Under the pieces are notes generated by a model that was given only the letters and a program-made list of their open reading frames with translations, had not been told where the DNA came from and searched no databases. From the NCBI GenBank assembly GCA_016176505.1, contig JACOXB010000002.1, positions 1-40,373 of the forward strand: a DNA stretch of 40,373 nt, given 5' to 3'. A program made the position numbers and the translations under genes. Within the stretch, counting starts at the first letter, position 1, and each line of letters begins with the position of its first letter. Shown here piece after piece: positions 37,905 to 40,373 of the stretch. The stretch is from Candidatus Colwelliibacteriota bacterium. GTDB taxonomy: Bacteria > Patescibacteriota > Minisyncoccia > UBA6257 > Colwellbacteraceae.

Positions 37905-38240
37905 TTATACCCCGAGTTTTTGTCTAATCTTCTTCTCGGAAAGATTGCGAAGATAATAAAGCTTAGCCCGCCTCACTTTTCGCCGCGGCTTGGCTAAAAT
38001 CTCAACTTTTTTAATATTTGGCGAATGAATCGGATAAACTTTCTCAACCCCAACGTCGGCCAGTTTAGCTCGAACCGTAAAAGTAGCGCCGGCCTGCTTG
38101 CCGTGTTTCCGGGCGAGAACCAATCCCTCAAATCGGCCCCCTTTTTCATGGACTCTGACCTTAGTACCAGGCCGAATCTCCTTTAAAATCTCTTCGCTAA
38201 TCACAGAGATGAGTCTAGGGGCTTTTAATCCCCGGGTCAA
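37905..38240 (-). CDS. rplS: 50S ribosomal protein L19
   Basis: IRPGTKVRVHEKGGRFEGLVLARKHG..TFTVRAKLADVGVEKVYPIHSPNIKKVEIL..KVRRAKLYYLR; true start may be internal. Confidence 0.95.
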   Translation of the reverse strand: MTRGLKAPRLISVISEEILKEIRPGTKVRVHEKGGRFEGLVLARKHGKQAGATFTVRAKLADVGVEKVYPIHSPNIKKVEILAKPRRKVRRAKLYYLRNLSEKKIRQKLGV

Positions 38241-38931
38241 GATAGCGGATAATTTTTCTCATATCCTCTGGCAAATTAGCCGCGAGCCTTAAGCGATGGC
38301 CAACCTCGGGTGTAAATTCAAGCGAATAAGCATGAAGCATTTGGCGCTTGGCTCCTCGCGGCACCGCAATTTTCTTCGGGCCGTAAATTCGATCCCCCAC
38401 TACGGCATGCCCTAAAGATGCAAGGTGCACCCTGATCTGATGAGTCCGGCCGGTTCGGGGGGAAAGCTCGAGCAGGCTAAAATCCCTGAATCTTTTTAAA
38501 ACTTTGTATTCAGTTATGGCTTCTCTTGGCCCTCTTCCCCTGAAAGCGGTTCGCTTAATCGTCCCCGGCTTCAAGCTAATCGGCTGATCAATCTCTCCTT
38601 TGTCCAACTTCACTCGGCCGTGAACTAGGGCTAAATAGGTTTTTTTAATCTCGTGATTTTGAAAAAGTTGTTTTAGATAATCAAAAGTCTTTTGGTTCCG
38701 GGCGACTAAAATAATGCCCGACGTGTCTCTATCGAGCCGGTGAACAATTCCTGGCCTTAGCTCGATCTCATCACCGACTTTTTTAATTTCCGGAAATCGT
38801 TTAATAATCCAGTCGGCTAAAGTTGGCTCGTTGGTTTTCCCGGCTCGATGAACAAGTAATCCAGCTGGTTTATCCAGAGCAATAAAATTTGGGTCTTTGT
38901 AAATAAGACGGGGGGTAAGAGAGGTGAACAT
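38215..38931 (-). CDS. RluA/RluD-family pseudouridine synthase
   Basis: IVHRLDRDTSGIILVARN, GRTHQIRVHLASLGHAVVGDRIYG. Confidence 0.95.
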   Translation of the reverse strand: MFTSLTPRLIYKDPNFIALDKPAGLLVHRAGKTNEPTLADWIIKRFPEIKKVGDEIELRPGIVHRLDRDTSGIILVARNQKTFDYLKQLFQNHEIKKTYLALVHGRVKLDKGEIDQPISLKPGTIKRTAFRGRGPREAITEYKVLKRFRDFSLLELSPRTGRTHQIRVHLASLGHAVVGDRIYGPKKIAVPRGAKRQMLHAYSLEFTPEVGHRLRLAANLPEDMRKIIRYLDPGIKSP

Positions 38932-38935
38932 TTGG

Positions 38936-39007
38936 TGGGCAATGCTGGGATCGAACCAGCGACCTCTTCCGTGTCGAGGAAGCGTTCTACCACTGAACTA
39001 ATTGCCC
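38936..39007 (-). tRNA. tRNA-Val(GAC), CCA encoded (38933-38935), C at position 33
   Basis: GGGCAAT/ATTGCCC acceptor, AC stem CTTCC/GGAAG, loop TCGACAC, T-loop TTCGATC. Confidence 0.93.
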
Positions 39008-39019
39008 GACGAGAGTACT

Positions 39020-39703
39020 TTACTCATAGCCTGGGAAGTAATCAAGTTTAATGTGTTCGTTAGGAACGCCCATATCAAGAAGCGTTTTTTCGTAAACTTC
39101 CACCATCGGCTCTGGACCGGAGAGGTAAAAGATTGGTTTCTGGAGATCGGGCGCTGATTGGCGAATATCCTCTTCTTCAATCTGCTCCGGACTTATAAAA
39201 TACTTGACTTTGAATTCGGGGTGAGATTTAGCTAGCCGATCGAGCTCCGGCTTAAAAACAAAATCCTGATCGCCATTCATATAAAGCAGGGTAATATTTA
39301 GCGGTTCGCCGCGATGCTCAAGATCAAGCAGGATGGCTCGATATGGCGTAATCCCTACGCCGCCGGCAATAAAAATATGATTCTCAACTGGATTATCAAC
39401 AGTAAAATCGCCTTTCGGACCTTCGGCTTCAATCACGCTGCCGATTGGTAAATCGAAAAGCGCTTGTTTAAAGGTAGAAGACTCGGGAGCGAGTCTAGTA
39501 GTTAGGCGAACTACGCCTTCATGCGGGACGCTTGAAATCGTAAACCAGCGATAAGTTCTTCGATCGTCCGGATTATCGTGGGGCAAAGTATAGCGGAGAA
39601 ACTGGCCCGGTTGCCACGAGGTCAAACCCTCAATTTCAAAAAAGAAAGAAAATGTATTCGGCGCCTCTTCGAATTTTCGAGTAAGAGTGGGGTTAAATTT
39701 CAT
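39020..39703 (-). CDS. FAD/NAD(P)-binding oxidoreductase (ferredoxin reductase-like)
   Basis: RTYRWFTISSVPHEG, GPKGDFTVD, FIAGGVGITPYRAILLDL, FYLSGPEPMVEV; start set to ATG 39703. Confidence 0.9.
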   Translation of the reverse strand: MKFNPTLTRKFEEAPNTFSFFFEIEGLTSWQPGQFLRYTLPHDNPDDRRTYRWFTISSVPHEGVVRLTTRLAPESSTFKQALFDLPIGSVIEAEGPKGDFTVDNPVENHIFIAGGVGITPYRAILLDLEHRGEPLNITLLYMNGDQDFVFKPELDRLAKSHPEFKVKYFISPEQIEEEDIRQSAPDLQKPIFYLSGPEPMVEVYEKTLLDMGVPNEHIKLDYFPGYE

Positions 39704-39706
39704 TGG

Positions 39707-39778
39707 TGGGCACACCAGGGATCGAACCTGGGACCTCTGTCTTATCAGGACAGCGTTCTACCACTGAACTATGTGCCC
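39707..39778 (-). tRNA. tRNA-Ile(GAU), CCA encoded (39704-39706)
   Basis: GGGCACA/TGTGCCC acceptor, AC loop CTGATAA, T-loop TTCGATC. Confidence 0.95.
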
Positions 39779-39794
39779 TTAATCTTAAATTCAC

Positions 39795-40001
39795 CTACAA
39801 TCCCAAATTATCGAATTCTTCTAAATTAAATTTTAATTCGCTGTTGCCGGCTGGCTCGGGTGAAAAGGCTTTAAAAACATTATTAGCCAGGAAGCTGAAG
39901 GCGTAAATCGCCAGGCTGACGAGAAGCGCAAAAAGGATAAACCCGGCGACGAGAAGCATTCTCTCCTGGTTTATTTTTTTAAAGATCTTCTTTTTAATCA
40001 C
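39795..40001 (-). CDS. small single-TM protein, GTG start overlapping the upstream stop (tentative)
   Basis: VIKKKIFKKINQERMLLVAGFILFALLVSLAIYAFSFL...; upstream PilO-like ORF ends in GTGATTAA. Confidence 0.5.
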   Translation of the reverse strand: MIKKKIFKKINQERMLLVAGFILFALLVSLAIYAFSFLANNVFKAFSPEPAGNSELKFNLEEFDNLGL

Positions 40002-40373
40002 TGAAGAAAATTTCTCCCTTAAGGGTAGCGTTATAACGATTATTACCCTCGGCAATAATATCAAAGCTAACGAGATTGGCAAGGTAGTCTAACTCCTCGA
40101 GGCCCTGAATAAACTCGAGTATCCCAGGATAGCCGCCCTGAACCGTGCCAGTGAAATCGGCCCTCCCCGGTTTACCCGACTCTCCCTTTTCTTCGCCGCC
40201 GAAACTAAAAGAAAGACCAAGATTATTACTAGAGGCCAGCGACTGAAGATCATCCGAGAAAGTGAAAAGCTCGTCTCTTTTTGGAAAAAAGTCGCGGAGA
40301 CTGGCTAGTCTCGGTTCAGCTAATTTAGCCTCTTCCCTTAGTCTGCTTAACTCATTAATTTCTCTTAATCGAA
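39994..40373 (-). CDS. PilO-like protein, C-terminal part (runs off right edge)
   Basis: Manual minus translation: RLREINELSRLREEAKLAEPRLASLRDFFPKRDELFTFSDDLQSLASSNNLGLSFSFGGEEKGES..GILEFIQGLEELDYLANLVSFDIIAEGNNRYNATLKGEIFFSD*. Confidence 0.6.
   Translation of the reverse strand, partial: RLREINELSRLREEAKLAEPRLASLRDFFPKRDELFTFSDDLQSLASSNNLGLSFSFGGEEKGESGKPGRADFTGTVQGGYPGILEFIQGLEELDYLANLVSFDIIAEGNNRYNATLKGEIFFSD

Noticed and set aside
39703-39906. Plus ORFs MVGTPGIEPGTSVLSGQRSTTELC and similar (also 39578-39829, 17961-18146)
   Set aside because: These are translations through reverse-complement tRNA genes (PGIEPGTS-type artefact), not proteins.

Overview
The window looks like a chromosomal segment of a Candidate Phyla Radiation (Patescibacteria/Parcubacteria-type) bacterium. 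This is inferred from gene style; no database search was run. The left part carries gatC (partial), ligA and a type IV pilus locus: several prepilins, pilD, pilC, pilT, pilB, a small membrane protein, pilO/N/M, and a prepilin with a tail-fibre-like C-terminus. The middle and right carry comF, a P-type ATPase, tag, leuS, tatD, metG, an AI-2E transporter, an M16 peptidase, glyS, recO, a 3D-domain protein, a mer-like operon, a LAGLIDADG endonuclease, rplS, an RluA-family gene, a ferredoxin-reductase-like gene and seven tRNAs. The least ordinary part is ~21.0-24.75 kb. It holds an AbrB-like small ORF missing from the ORF track, a DRG/TGS GTPase, an archaeal (type II)-like GAPDH homologue, and three divergent small paralogues with strong Shine-Dalgarno sites. 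The GAPDH-like gene has a leader containing a strand-specific terminator hairpin and an interdigitated (pseudoknot-order) pairing. Other notable signals are perfect loopless palindromes (52, 38 and 28 bp), in-frame dispersed repeats inside housekeeping genes, tRNA 3' ends abutting mRNA start codons, two tRNAs with C33 instead of U33, and out-of-frame internal deletions in merA and the M16 peptidase gene.
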